A stretch of DNA of 64,000 bases, taken from assembly GCF_026109735.1 (NCBI RefSeq), contig NZ_CP069620.1, positions 1,426,001 through 1,490,000 on the forward strand, in the 5' to 3' direction. Made by a program: the position numbers and the translations under genes. The notes under the pieces were generated by a model, which saw only the letters and a program-made list of their open reading frames with translations, was not told the origin of the DNA and searched no databases. Shown piece by piece: positions 54,301-62,748 of this stretch; within the stretch, counting starts at the first letter, position 1; every line of letters starts with the position of its first letter. This DNA comes from Salinimicrobium tongyeongense. GTDB taxonomy: Bacteria > Bacteroidota > Bacteroidia > Flavobacteriales > Flavobacteriaceae.

Positions 54301-55269
54301 TTAAAAAGAATACACCACTCCCACTCCCAGTAACTGCTTGAACTGGACTTTTGGGCCGCCGGTCTCGAGTTCCCCATCGCCGTCTAGATCCTGCTTGAAC
54401 TTTACGTCATCGTCATATTTTAGATGAGAGCCCACGTTGGCCTTTACGTAATCGTTCACCTGCAGGTCGAGATTGAGTTCCCAGTCAACATCTATATTTC
54501 CGAACTGGTTGAGATAATCGGAATATAAGCGCAGACTGTTATTGAGGTCTATATTGTCAAAGATCTTCTTCGAAAATGCACTGCTCACCAGGAAGCCCAG
54601 CTGCGTTCTCACTTTTTCCCCTTCGTCAATGATATTTCCCTCCTCATCTCTCACAGCCGGCGAAACCCCGAACATCCCTTCATTTGCCAGCCGTTGGTCT
54701 AACACAAAAGTCGATTTTTGGGTAACCGGAGAGATATACACGGTAAGGTCTTCTTTTGGGGAAGAATATTCACTTCCTACCCCTACAAAAGCATAACCCG
54801 GGGCCATAAATTTAGAAATTGGGGTCTCGGTGTTGGGATACCTGTACCCGAAAGAGAGCTGCGTGTTAAATGTAAATTTAGCCGAATAATACCAATTGGA
54901 AACCGAATCTCGCCGGTACCCGAAATTGGAGTTGATCTCTAGGTTATCTTCTGTCTTTCGAAGTTCCCTGCCTTCCTGCGCGTTAAATCCATATTTTACT
55001 GCAAGGGTCGAATTCCAGTTTAAAAGTTCTTTCTGGTATTTCCTTCCGAAGAGTCCGTGGAGCAGGGCAGAAAAAGAATTGTTACCACCCGAGTTCCAGT
55101 TGATAAAAGCTACTTCATTCAGGTTCACCCCAACTTTATTGGTATTTTTCCAGTAGTTGATCTTTTCATTTACCACTTGAGTGGTATCAACAGCTGTGGT
55201 ATCTCTTTCGGTACTAAAGCCCAGCAGGCTAAACAGTAAAAACGGGAGGCTAATGAGGAACTTGTGCAT
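54301..55269 (-). CDS. Exported DUF3078 protein
   Basis: A 322-residue protein with a signal peptide (MHKFLISLPFLLFSLLGFS). The family block NTNKVGVNLNEVAFINWNSGGNNSFSALLHGLFGRKY matches DUF3078, and the rest is a series of beta strands ending LLGVGVVYSF, as in outer-membrane barrels. The function is unknown. Its start shares a base with the dxs stop, and its stop lies 3 bases from the stop of the converging T9SS gene. Confidence 0.87.
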   Translation of the reverse strand: MHKFLISLPFLLFSLLGFSTERDTTAVDTTQVVNEKINYWKNTNKVGVNLNEVAFINWNSGGNNSFSALLHGLFGRKYQKELLNWNSTLAVKYGFNAQEGRELRKTEDNLEINSNFGYRRDSVSNWYYSAKFTFNTQLSFGYRYPNTETPISKFMAPGYAFVGVGSEYSSPKEDLTVYISPVTQKSTFVLDQRLANEGMFGVSPAVRDEEGNIIDEGEKVRTQLGFLVSSAFSKKIFDNIDLNNSLRLYSDYLNQFGNIDVDWELNLDLQVNDYVKANVGSHLKYDDDVKFKQDLDGDGELETGGPKVQFKQLLGVGVVYSF

Positions 55270-57056
55270 TATTTTAATTTTCTGAGCAGGCCGCTAAGAC
55301 ATGCCTTAATACTTTCAACGTCAATTTTTGATTTTTCTTGTAATTCTTCCACTTTTCCGTGGTCTGTAAATTGATCGGGCAGGCCCAGGGCGGTAATTGG
55401 GAGCTGATGATCGTGCTGCTGGGCAAATTCCATCACCGCCGATCCTGCCCCGCCTTTAATTACGCCGTCTTCTACAGTAACTAGCATTTTATAGCCAGCC
55501 ATGATCTCGTGCAGCAGCCCTTCGTCTAAAGGTTTTACAAACCGCATATCAAAGTGACCGATGGCTTCAGGTTCTCCCAGGTCGTGCAGTACTTTTTCAA
55601 CATTTTTACCAATAGAGCCAAAGCTAAGCACGGCAATAGCACTTCCTTCCTTCAGCTTTCTAGCTTTTCCGAAGCCAATCTCTTCAAATGGCAACTTCCA
55701 GTCTTCTACAAAACCCCTGCCTCTTGGGTAACGTATGGCCAGGGGGTGGTTCAACTTCCCGGTTTGGGCAGTGTACAGCATATTTCTAAGCTCCACCTCA
55801 TCAAGAGGTGCAAAGATCATCATATTAGGGATACAGCGCAAATAAGCAATATCAAAACTACCGTGATGAGTAGCGCCATCTTCGCCTACGAGCCCTGCCC
55901 TGTCAAGACAAAATACTACCGGCAAATCCTGGATCGCCACATCATGTATCACCTGATCGTAAGCCCGCTGGAGAAAAGTGGAATAAATAGCACAATAGAC
56001 CACAAAACCCTGGGTGGCCATCCCGGCGGCAAGAGTCACGGCATGCTGCTCGGCAATTCCCACGTCAAAAGCCCTGTTTGGAAAAGCCTGCATCATGTAT
56101 TTGAGCGAACTGCCTGTTGGCATGGCGGGGGTAATTCCAATGATCTTTTCGTTCTTTTCGGCAAGCTCCACCAGGCTTAATCCAAACACATCCTGAAATT
56201 TGAGCGGCAGCTTACTGGCATCATAAGGCAGCAACTCCCCGGTTTCAGGAAAGAATTTACCCGGGGCGTGATATTTCACCTGGTCTTCTTCAGCTTTTTT
56301 CAGGCCTTTCCCTTTAGTGGTGATCACATGAAGAAACTTGGGGCCTTTTATTTTCTTAAGCACTTCAAAAGTTTCCAAAAGGCTTTTTAGGTCGTGCCCG
56401 TCTACCGGGCCAAAATATTTAAAGTTGAGCGCTTCCACGATATTATCCTGCTTCGGCTTATAGCCAACCCGCGCTTTTGTGAGATAATTCTTTAAAGCTC
56501 CCACACTGGGGTCAATTCCAATGGCATTGTCGTTGAGAACGATCAAAAGGTTAGCATTGGTTACCCCGGCATGGTTCAAACCTTCAAAAGCCATCCCGCT
56601 GGCGATAGAAGCATCGCCTATCACGGCAATATGCTGCTTCTCATTATCGCCTTTTAAACCCGAAGCCAGTGCCATGCCCAATGCGGCCGAAATTGAGGTG
56701 GATGAATGCCCCACCCCAAAAGTGTCATATTCGCTTTCGCTTCTTTTTGGAAAGCCGCTGATGCCGTTAAGCTGCCTGTTTGTATGAAAATTCTCTCTTC
56801 TGCCGGTAATGATCTTGTGCCCGTAAGCCTGGTGCCCCACATCCCATACCAGCAGGTCTTCTGGTGTATCAAAAACGTAATGCAGGGCCAGCGTAAGTTC
56901 TACAACCCCAAGGCTGGCGCCCAGGTGGCCTTCTTTGGAAGCAACGATCTCAATAATGAATTTCCGCAATTCTGCGGCCAGCTGCGGAAGCTTTTCAGGA
57001 GCAATTTTCCGAAGATCTGCAGGAGAATTAACGGTATCGAGAATAGTTTTTGCCAT
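55269..57056 (-). CDS. dxs: 1-deoxy-D-xylulose-5-phosphate synthase
   Basis: A 595-residue thiamin-diphosphate enzyme. GDASIASGMAFEGLNHAG and NLLIVLNDN form the ThDP site, ASKEGHLGASLGVVELT is the N-terminal signature, and the transketolase-like domain with DVGIAEQHAVTLAAGMA and DRAGLVGEDGATHHGSFD follows. It is the first enzyme of the MEP isoprenoid pathway. The start MAKTILDTV at 57056 is preferred to 57065. TACCTTTG (57063-57070) lies just before it. Confidence 0.95.
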   Translation of the reverse strand: MAKTILDTVNSPADLRKIAPEKLPQLAAELRKFIIEIVASKEGHLGASLGVVELTLALHYVFDTPEDLLVWDVGHQAYGHKIITGRRENFHTNRQLNGISGFPKRSESEYDTFGVGHSSTSISAALGMALASGLKGDNEKQHIAVIGDASIASGMAFEGLNHAGVTNANLLIVLNDNAIGIDPSVGALKNYLTKARVGYKPKQDNIVEALNFKYFGPVDGHDLKSLLETFEVLKKIKGPKFLHVITTKGKGLKKAEEDQVKYHAPGKFFPETGELLPYDASKLPLKFQDVFGLSLVELAEKNEKIIGITPAMPTGSSLKYMMQAFPNRAFDVGIAEQHAVTLAAGMATQGFVVYCAIYSTFLQRAYDQVIHDVAIQDLPVVFCLDRAGLVGEDGATHHGSFDIAYLRCIPNMMIFAPLDEVELRNMLYTAQTGKLNHPLAIRYPRGRGFVEDWKLPFEEIGFGKARKLKEGSAIAVLSFGSIGKNVEKVLHDLGEPEAIGHFDMRFVKPLDEGLLHEIMAGYKMLVTVEDGVIKGGAGSAVMEFAQQHDHQLPITALGLPDQFTDHGKVEELQEKSKIDVESIKACLSGLLRKLK

Positions 57057-57062
57057 AAAAAA

Positions 57063-57091
57063 CAAAGGTACATTTTGAAATCGTATTTTTG
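57063..57091. promoter_or_regulatory. Back-to-back -7 elements for dxs and tadA
   Basis: The minus strand carries TACCTTTG (57063-57070) 6 bases before the dxs ATG, and the plus strand carries TATTTTTG (57084-57091) 3 bases before the tadA ATG. Both match TAnnTTTG. If they are used, both messages would be almost leaderless. Neither has a good TTG at the normal distance. Confidence 0.4.
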
Positions 57092-57094
57092 AAT

Positions 57095-57544
57095 ATGCAA
57101 TTAGTTTTTGACGACGTTTATTTTATGCGGAAAGCCCTTGAAGAGGCGCAGCAGGCTTACGAAAAAGGGGAAATTCCCGTTGGGGTTGTGATTGTGGCCC
57201 AGGAAAGGATCATTGCCCGCGGACACAATCTCACCGAACTGCTGAACGATGTAACGGCCCACGCCGAAATGCAGGCCATCACCTCGGCTGCGAATTTTTT
57301 AGGCGGAAAATACCTGCTCGACTGTACCATGTACGTGACTCTGGAACCCTGCCAAATGTGTGCCGGCGCCCTTTACTGGAGCCAGATATCAAATTTAATT
57401 TTTGCTGCTTCCGATCCTGAGAGGGGCTACAGAAGCATGGGTGCAAAACTCCACCCAAAAACAAAGGTCAAAAGTGGCATTTTAGAAGAGGAAGCTTCGC
57501 AGCTCCTGAAGCGGTTTTTTATTGAAAGAAGGAATTTGAATTAG
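57095..57544 (+). CDS. tadA: tRNA(adenine34) deaminase-like nucleoside deaminase
   Basis: A 149-residue zinc deaminase. The metal sites are THAEMQAI (H-A-E) and LEPCQMCAGAL (PCxxC), and the opening DDVYFMRKALEEAQQAYEKGEIPVGVVIV is TadA-like. TadA turns A34 of tRNA-Arg into inosine; other nucleoside deaminases have the same motifs, so this is the most probable role. ATG at 57095 is used instead of the TTG at 57089. Confidence 0.87.
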   Translation: MQLVFDDVYFMRKALEEAQQAYEKGEIPVGVVIVAQERIIARGHNLTELLNDVTAHAEMQAITSAANFLGGKYLLDCTMYVTLEPCQMCAGALYWSQISNLIFAASDPERGYRSMGAKLHPKTKVKSGILEEEASQLLKRFFIERRNLN

Positions 57545-57745
57545 AGGAAAGAGCCAAGAAACAAGAGCCAAAAATTAAGATTTAATTATTACTGTGTAGC
57601 TCTGGGGCCTTTACTCCGGGCGTCCTACCCTTAATGCCGCTCCTCCGGAGCTCTTTGCAGCATCAATTTAAGAGGACAGAACCAGGAGACACGACTGTAG
57701 AAGGTAACCCTTTCAAAGTTTTAAATCCTGAAAGAATTAAAAAAA

Positions 57746-57780
57746 GATCCTCTTCAAAAATGCCATTTTTGAAGAGGATC
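57746..57780. terminator. Two-way hairpin terminator
   Basis: A 35-base perfect inverted repeat with 17-base arms (outer part GATCCTCTTC, inner part the AAAAATGCCATTTTT core) lies between the converging tadA and GH16 genes, 20 bases after the GH16 stop. A run of A on one side gives a T-run on the minus strand. The 200 bases before it contain no gene; a GC-rich patch at about 57600-57660 is noted in the findings. Confidence 0.85.
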
Positions 57781-57799
57781 TCTGGCTAACTCAACCTGC

Positions 57800-58678
57800 T
57801 TACTTCGTGATCAAGACCCAATCGATAAGCACTTCGGCTTTACCCGATTTTATCAGTTCTACGGTAGATGAAGGCAGTCCGTTGTAAGGTTCTTCCACTC
57901 CGTTGGTCTTATAGGGATATGCGCCACCCAGCGCCAGATTCAGAATAAGGTATTTTGGGTTGTCAAAAGCCCATTTTCCGTAGTGTTCTACCATGGGTTT
58001 GGTCACCCTGTAGATCAACCGGCCGTCAACTTTGAAATCGAAACCTTCGGGAGTCCAGTCTACAGCATACACATGCCAGCCGGTAACATCTTCCCCTTCG
58101 GGAAAAAAGTATTTGTTCACCAGCGGGGTTTCGCCTGAATATCCGGGGCCGTGAAGGGCCACCCCAATCCAGTCTGTTTCACCCACATATTCCATGATGT
58201 CAATTTCACCAGTTTCGGGCCAGTTGCCCCCACCAAGGGCCCAAAAAGCCGGCCAGTAACCCGCGCCTTTTGGCAACTTCATCCTGGCAGCTGCCGTACC
58301 ATAGGTGAACATCACTTTATCCCGGGTGTTGATCCTTCCGGAGATAAAATCGAAATTATTGCCTTTATAGTTGATATAATTCGGGCTATAATGGGCTTTG
58401 AGAACCAGCGCATCTTCAACTCCCCCTGCTTTGGCACCTTTTACGGTAAAAACAGTGGCCGAAGAATCAATGTAGATTTGCTGTTCATTGTTCACCCAAA
58501 AGTCGGTGCCCTGCACATTCCATTTTTGGCGGTCGAGGCTGGTTTCAGCAAAATCGTCAAAGAAAAGTGTGTCTTTTTGAACTTTTGCACCTGCCTGCTG
58601 TGCAAAAAGATTCCCTCCTGCAGAGATCATTACTCCCAGAAGAATATTTTTTAAATTTTTTGTGTATATCTTTTTCAT
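57800..58678 (-). CDS. GH16 endo-beta-glucanase (laminarinase-like)
   Basis: A 292-residue exported protein with a signal-like segment (KNILLGVMISAGGNLFAQ). The GH16 catalytic motif is GEIDIMEYVG (E-x-D-x-x-E), with YWPAFWALGG before it and the family segment GWHVYAVDWTPEGFDFKVDG after it. It should cut beta-1,3- or mixed-linkage glucans such as laminarin. It is the last gene of the polysaccharide-utilisation block, after GH3. The start MKKIYTKN is used. Confidence 0.92.
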   Translation of the reverse strand: MKKIYTKNLKNILLGVMISAGGNLFAQQAGAKVQKDTLFFDDFAETSLDRQKWNVQGTDFWVNNEQQIYIDSSATVFTVKGAKAGGVEDALVLKAHYSPNYINYKGNNFDFISGRINTRDKVMFTYGTAAARMKLPKGAGYWPAFWALGGGNWPETGEIDIMEYVGETDWIGVALHGPGYSGETPLVNKYFFPEGEDVTGWHVYAVDWTPEGFDFKVDGRLIYRVTKPMVEHYGKWAFDNPKYLILNLALGGAYPYKTNGVEEPYNGLPSSTVELIKSGKAEVLIDWVLITK

Positions 58679-58695
58679 TCTTAATGTAGGGTTCA

Positions 58696-58734
58696 AAAAT
58701 GGTTTTCAAAAAGGTCATTTTTGAAAACCATTTT
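58696..58734. terminator. Hairpin between GH3 and GH16
   Basis: Two 17-base arms (AAAATGGTTTTCAAAAA and its complement) with a 5-base loop begin one base after the GH3 stop codon. It should end or attenuate the upstream operon before the last GH16 gene. The T-rich tail reads GAACCC on the minus strand, so a terminator without a strong T-run or an mRNA stabiliser is possible. Confidence 0.7.
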
Positions 58735-58735
58735 G

Positions 58736-61009
58736 TTAGTTGAGTCGGAAGCTTTCAGTTTTAAGGTCCCTGGAATTACCACCTATCATCACCTGGAATT
58801 CTCCAGGTTCTGCAGCCCATTCTTTATTGGCATTGTAAAATTTCAGCAATTCGTTTGATATGGTAAAGCTCACCTGTTTTGTCTCTCCCGGTTGCAGTTC
58901 TACCAGTTCAAAACCTTTCAATTCTTTAACCGGCCTGGTAGTACTGGCCACCATGTCTCTGAGATACAGCTGCACCACCTCTTTCCCGGCTTTTTTTCCG
59001 GTGTTGGTAACAGGCACGGTGACCGTTAATGACTCCTGCGGATTCATTTCTTCTGAAGAAAGTTCTAAATCGCCATATTCAAAAGTGGTGTAACTAAGGC
59101 CGTAACCAAAGGGGTACAGGGCTGTTTTCTCTTCATCGGTATAGGCTGAATAAGTAACATCTGTAGGATTGGAAGGGCGACCGGTATTTTTCTGGTTGTA
59201 ATACAGCGGCTCCTGGCCCACAGCTCTTGGGAATGACACCGGAAGTTTAGCTGAAGGATTGTATTTTCCGAAGAGCACATCGGCAATGGCGTTACCGCTT
59301 TCGGTACCCAGTTGCCATGCCACCACAATCGCGGGAATATTCTGGGCGGCCCAGGAAATCTCTAAAGGACGGCCATTTTGGAGTACCAGCACCACATTTT
59401 TGTTCACCTTGTAAACTTCCTGCATAAGTTCCTGCTGCACGCCCGCCAGGCCAATATTCACCTGACTTCTGCCTTCGCCGCTTTGAAACGCATCTTCACC
59501 AAGGGCAAGGACCACTAAATCGGCTTTTTTTGCAGCATCAATAGCGGCTTTAAATCCGGATTTGTCGGTAGTATTGATCTTAAGAGGCTTCAGGAAGGAG
59601 CGTTCTCCCATACCGAGATCGGCTCCCTTAGCGTAGGTGATCTTCACATTGTTACCCACAGCGCTTTTCAAACCTTCGAGTATGGAAACTGCGGAATTCG
59701 CTTCTCCCTGGGCTCTCCAGTTACCAATGGGCGTGTCTTTATCGTTCGCCAGCGGACCTATAACAGCGATATTTTTTACTGAAGAGGCTATAGGCAATAG
59801 GTTTTTATCATTTTTGAGGAGTACAATTGACTTTTTTGCCACATCTCTTGCCACAGCCCTATGCTCCTTCAGGTTGAGCTGTTGAGCCATTTGAGGATTG
59901 GAATAGCGGTAGGGATCTTCAAAAAGCCCCAGTTTGAATTTCACCCGAAGAATCCTTTTAACAGCAGCGTCAATTAGTGCTTCATCAACTTTTCCGGAGG
60001 TAACCAGTTGAACAAGTCCGTTTTCATAGGCCCCACCTTCCATATCCATGTCACTTCCGGCTTTTACCGCGATTTCGGCGGCGTGGGTAAGATCTTCAGC
60101 AAAACCGTGGTTTATCATTTCGGCAATTGAGCCCCAGTCGGAAACTATGAACCCGTTCCAGTCCCAGTCACCTTTAAGGATTTCTCTCTGGAGCATTTCA
60201 CTTCCGGTTGCGGGGGTACCGTCAAGATCGTTAAAAGAGTTCATGAAAGTAGCAACCCCTGCAGCCGCAGCAGCCTTAAAAGGAGGTAAGATGGTATTGT
60301 GGAGTTCGTTATCGCCTACGTGAACGGTGTTGTAATCACGGCCTGCTTCAGCAAAACCATAACCGGCAAAGTGCTTGGCAGTGGCGGCGATAGTTGCAGG
60401 ATTGGAAAGATCTTCGCCCTGGTAGCCTTTAATCTTTGCTTCGGCCACACGGGAGGTGAGAAAGGGATCTTCCCCGGAACCTTCCATTATGCGCCCCCAA
60501 CGGGCGTCACGGGAAATGTCTATCATAGGCGCGAAAGTCCAGTTTACGCCATCGGCCGCTGCTTCGAGGGCAGAGATACGGGCAGTTTCTTTCATCGCCT
60601 CCAGGTCCCAGCTTGCAGTTTCGCCAAGCGGAACAGGGAAGATGGTCTTGTAACCATGAATGACATCATAGCCAAACATGAGCGGAATCTTGATCCTGGA
60701 ATTTTCCATGACCAGCTTTTGGGCCTCCCGGGTGGCTTCTACCGAAAGAACGTTGAGCATGGAACCCACAAGGCCCTTTTTTAGCTGTTCTTCCCGGTAC
60801 TGGTTTTGATTTCCGCTGGCAGGGCCGGTAAGGTCCCAGGTCCCGCTATACTGCACCATTTGCCCCACTTTTTCTTCAAGGGTCATGATGGAGAGAAGGG
60901 AGTCGATTTTTGTTTCTACGTTTTCAACAGAGCTTTTGATTCCGGAGTTTTGGGCAGATGCCATAGAGATCCAGAAAAGGCTAAAGAAAACTATATTTAT
61001 TTTTTTCAT
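58736..61009 (-). CDS. bglX: GH3 beta-glucosidase
   Basis: A 757-residue exported beta-glucosidase: signal peptide MKKINIVFFSLFWISMASAQ, GH3 N-terminal barrel with the nucleophile aspartate in FIVSDWGSI, the KHFAGYG loop, the second alpha/beta domain (VVLALGEDAFQSGEGRSQVNI), and a fibronectin III-like end (VTVPVTNTGKKAGKEVVQLYL). It resembles BglX and probably releases glucose from laminari-oligosaccharides produced by the GH16 enzymes. It is in the middle of the glucan operon. Confidence 0.94.
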   Translation of the reverse strand: MKKINIVFFSLFWISMASAQNSGIKSSVENVETKIDSLLSIMTLEEKVGQMVQYSGTWDLTGPASGNQNQYREEQLKKGLVGSMLNVLSVEATREAQKLVMENSRIKIPLMFGYDVIHGYKTIFPVPLGETASWDLEAMKETARISALEAAADGVNWTFAPMIDISRDARWGRIMEGSGEDPFLTSRVAEAKIKGYQGEDLSNPATIAATAKHFAGYGFAEAGRDYNTVHVGDNELHNTILPPFKAAAAAGVATFMNSFNDLDGTPATGSEMLQREILKGDWDWNGFIVSDWGSIAEMINHGFAEDLTHAAEIAVKAGSDMDMEGGAYENGLVQLVTSGKVDEALIDAAVKRILRVKFKLGLFEDPYRYSNPQMAQQLNLKEHRAVARDVAKKSIVLLKNDKNLLPIASSVKNIAVIGPLANDKDTPIGNWRAQGEANSAVSILEGLKSAVGNNVKITYAKGADLGMGERSFLKPLKINTTDKSGFKAAIDAAKKADLVVLALGEDAFQSGEGRSQVNIGLAGVQQELMQEVYKVNKNVVLVLQNGRPLEISWAAQNIPAIVVAWQLGTESGNAIADVLFGKYNPSAKLPVSFPRAVGQEPLYYNQKNTGRPSNPTDVTYSAYTDEEKTALYPFGYGLSYTTFEYGDLELSSEEMNPQESLTVTVPVTNTGKKAGKEVVQLYLRDMVASTTRPVKELKGFELVELQPGETKQVSFTISNELLKFYNANKEWAAEPGEFQVMIGGNSRDLKTESFRLN

Positions 61010-61023
61010 TTTGGTAATTAAAT

Positions 61024-61049
61024 TCCAGGGGGCGAAAGATCCCCCTGGA
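61024..61049 (-). terminator. Stem-loop between the GH16 lipoprotein and GH3 genes
   Basis: TCCAGGGGG at 61024-61032 and CCCCCTGGA at 61041-61049 make a strong 9-base stem with an 8-base loop. Only a weak T-rich tail follows, so it is more likely a processing or attenuation point inside the operon than a full terminator. Confidence 0.55.
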
Positions 61050-61072
61050 TATGATTAAAGAAGTGGCTAAAA

Positions 61073-62737
61073 TTATTCTTCTGCCTGAAACACCTTGATG
61101 TAATCTATGATCAAGGAAGATTCTGAAAAAGCAGGATCTATTTCCCCTCCGAAATTTCCTCCCATAGCTACATTCAGGATAAGGAAGAAGTCCTGGTTAA
61201 ATGGAGAGTCTGCAGAATTTTCATAAGTATGGTAAACTTCATTGTCTACAAGAAATACTATTCTTTCTGGGCTCCACTCCACGGTGTAGAGGTGAAATTC
61301 ACTACTCACTCCTTCAACCGTGGTGGTACCACCATCGGCATTACCGCCGGAACGCCCAGCGTAATGAAGTGTTCCGTGAATTGTATTCTGGTCATTCCCC
61401 ACGTGTTCCATGATATCGATCTCACCACTGTCTGGCCAGCCTACTTCATTAAAATTCGATCCCAACATCCATATTGCCGGCCAGGTGCCGGCACCTTCGG
61501 GTAATTTAGCTCTGGCTTCTACCCTACCGTATTTAAATTCGAAATTATCTTTTGTTGTGATCCTGGAAGAAGTGTAATTAAAACCATTGGATGCTTCTGC
61601 TTTGGCTGTGATAACCAGGTTTCCATCAACCACTTCGGCATTCTCTGTGGTATAGTATTGTTTTTCCTGATTTCCCCAGCCATTTTCTCCATTTCCTGTT
61701 TCAAAATTCCAAATGCTGGTATCCAAAGATCCAGATTCGAAATCCTGTTCCCAAATGAGTTTGTTATATTCAGTTTCGAAATCTTCCGGCTCCTGAGCTC
61801 CTTCTTCTTCAGAAGTAAGGACAAACCACCAGTCAAATTCTCCATTACCATCGGTAGATTTAAGCATCAATTCATTGGCAACAGAGCGATCAAATATTTC
61901 ATAGGTATGATCGCCACCAATGTAGTAGCCAATAAATCCGGTTCCGGTCAGGTTAAGGGTTTCTACACCACCGGGTGCTGAGATCGTCCAGTTCTCGGTA
62001 TAATCTGTATATGGAATATTTAATACATCTGCTCCATCTACAGTACAACCATCTTCTTCACTACATGACGCACCTAATTGATCTACCAGGTTTATCCTTC
62101 CAAATACAGTTCCGGTTGGATCTTGGGTTGGATCGTCATTTGTTGCATCAACGATGTGGGTGAATGTTCCATCTGCATTGAAGATATAACGATCATCATA
62201 CATGCCGGTTCCAGCTTTACTATCAGGCGGGGCACTGTACCATTCTACAGGAGTTGTTCCTCCTACGGGGCCTAATCCGAAATGACCTGGGGCAGAGGCT
62301 TTAATACGCCATTCTTTACCTATTAATTTTTCAATTAATTCGGCCGGTGGCTCATAGGTTACGAGTACTTCTACTTCCACAGGGGTTGAAGTGGCAGTAC
62401 CACCGGGACCATAGGCTACAACAGTAACTGTGTGTACGTTAGTTCCAATTTTAGAAAATTGGTGGGTGTAAGTACCATTTGATGCAGTTCCCGAACTTCC
62501 ATTTTCAAATATGTACTTGTAAGTCATAGCTCCATCTGCAGATGCATTAAACACTACTTCCCCAGAACCGTCTCCATGCGGCATATCTGTGCTTTGTCCC
62601 ACAACCTCTGTAGAAACACTAAGGTTTTTTGGGCTTGTGAGCTCTCCGAATTCGAAATCTTCTTCAGCACAACCCACTGCAAGAACAGAGAGAAGAAGGA
62701 TGAAGAATATGTTCTTTATTTTTAAATTATTTTTCAT
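61073..62737 (-). CDS. GH16 lipoprotein with a PKD-like domain
   Basis: A 554-residue lipoprotein: lipobox LLSVLAVGC followed by acidic AEEDFEF, which sends it to the cell surface. A PKD-like domain lies at about 45-130 (GSGEVVFNASADGAMTYKYIFENG), a middle region of unknown fold at about 135-320, and a GH16 domain at about 330-554 with GEIDIMEHVG and WPAIWMLGSN. Such proteins bind and cut glucan at the surface. It precedes the GH3 gene in the laminarin-type operon. Confidence 0.9.
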   Translation of the reverse strand: MKNNLKIKNIFFILLLSVLAVGCAEEDFEFGELTSPKNLSVSTEVVGQSTDMPHGDGSGEVVFNASADGAMTYKYIFENGSSGTASNGTYTHQFSKIGTNVHTVTVVAYGPGGTATSTPVEVEVLVTYEPPAELIEKLIGKEWRIKASAPGHFGLGPVGGTTPVEWYSAPPDSKAGTGMYDDRYIFNADGTFTHIVDATNDDPTQDPTGTVFGRINLVDQLGASCSEEDGCTVDGADVLNIPYTDYTENWTISAPGGVETLNLTGTGFIGYYIGGDHTYEIFDRSVANELMLKSTDGNGEFDWWFVLTSEEEGAQEPEDFETEYNKLIWEQDFESGSLDTSIWNFETGNGENGWGNQEKQYYTTENAEVVDGNLVITAKAEASNGFNYTSSRITTKDNFEFKYGRVEARAKLPEGAGTWPAIWMLGSNFNEVGWPDSGEIDIMEHVGNDQNTIHGTLHYAGRSGGNADGGTTTVEGVSSEFHLYTVEWSPERIVFLVDNEVYHTYENSADSPFNQDFFLILNVAMGGNFGGEIDPAFSESSLIIDYIKVFQAEE

Positions 62738-62748
62738 GTTTCTTCTGT

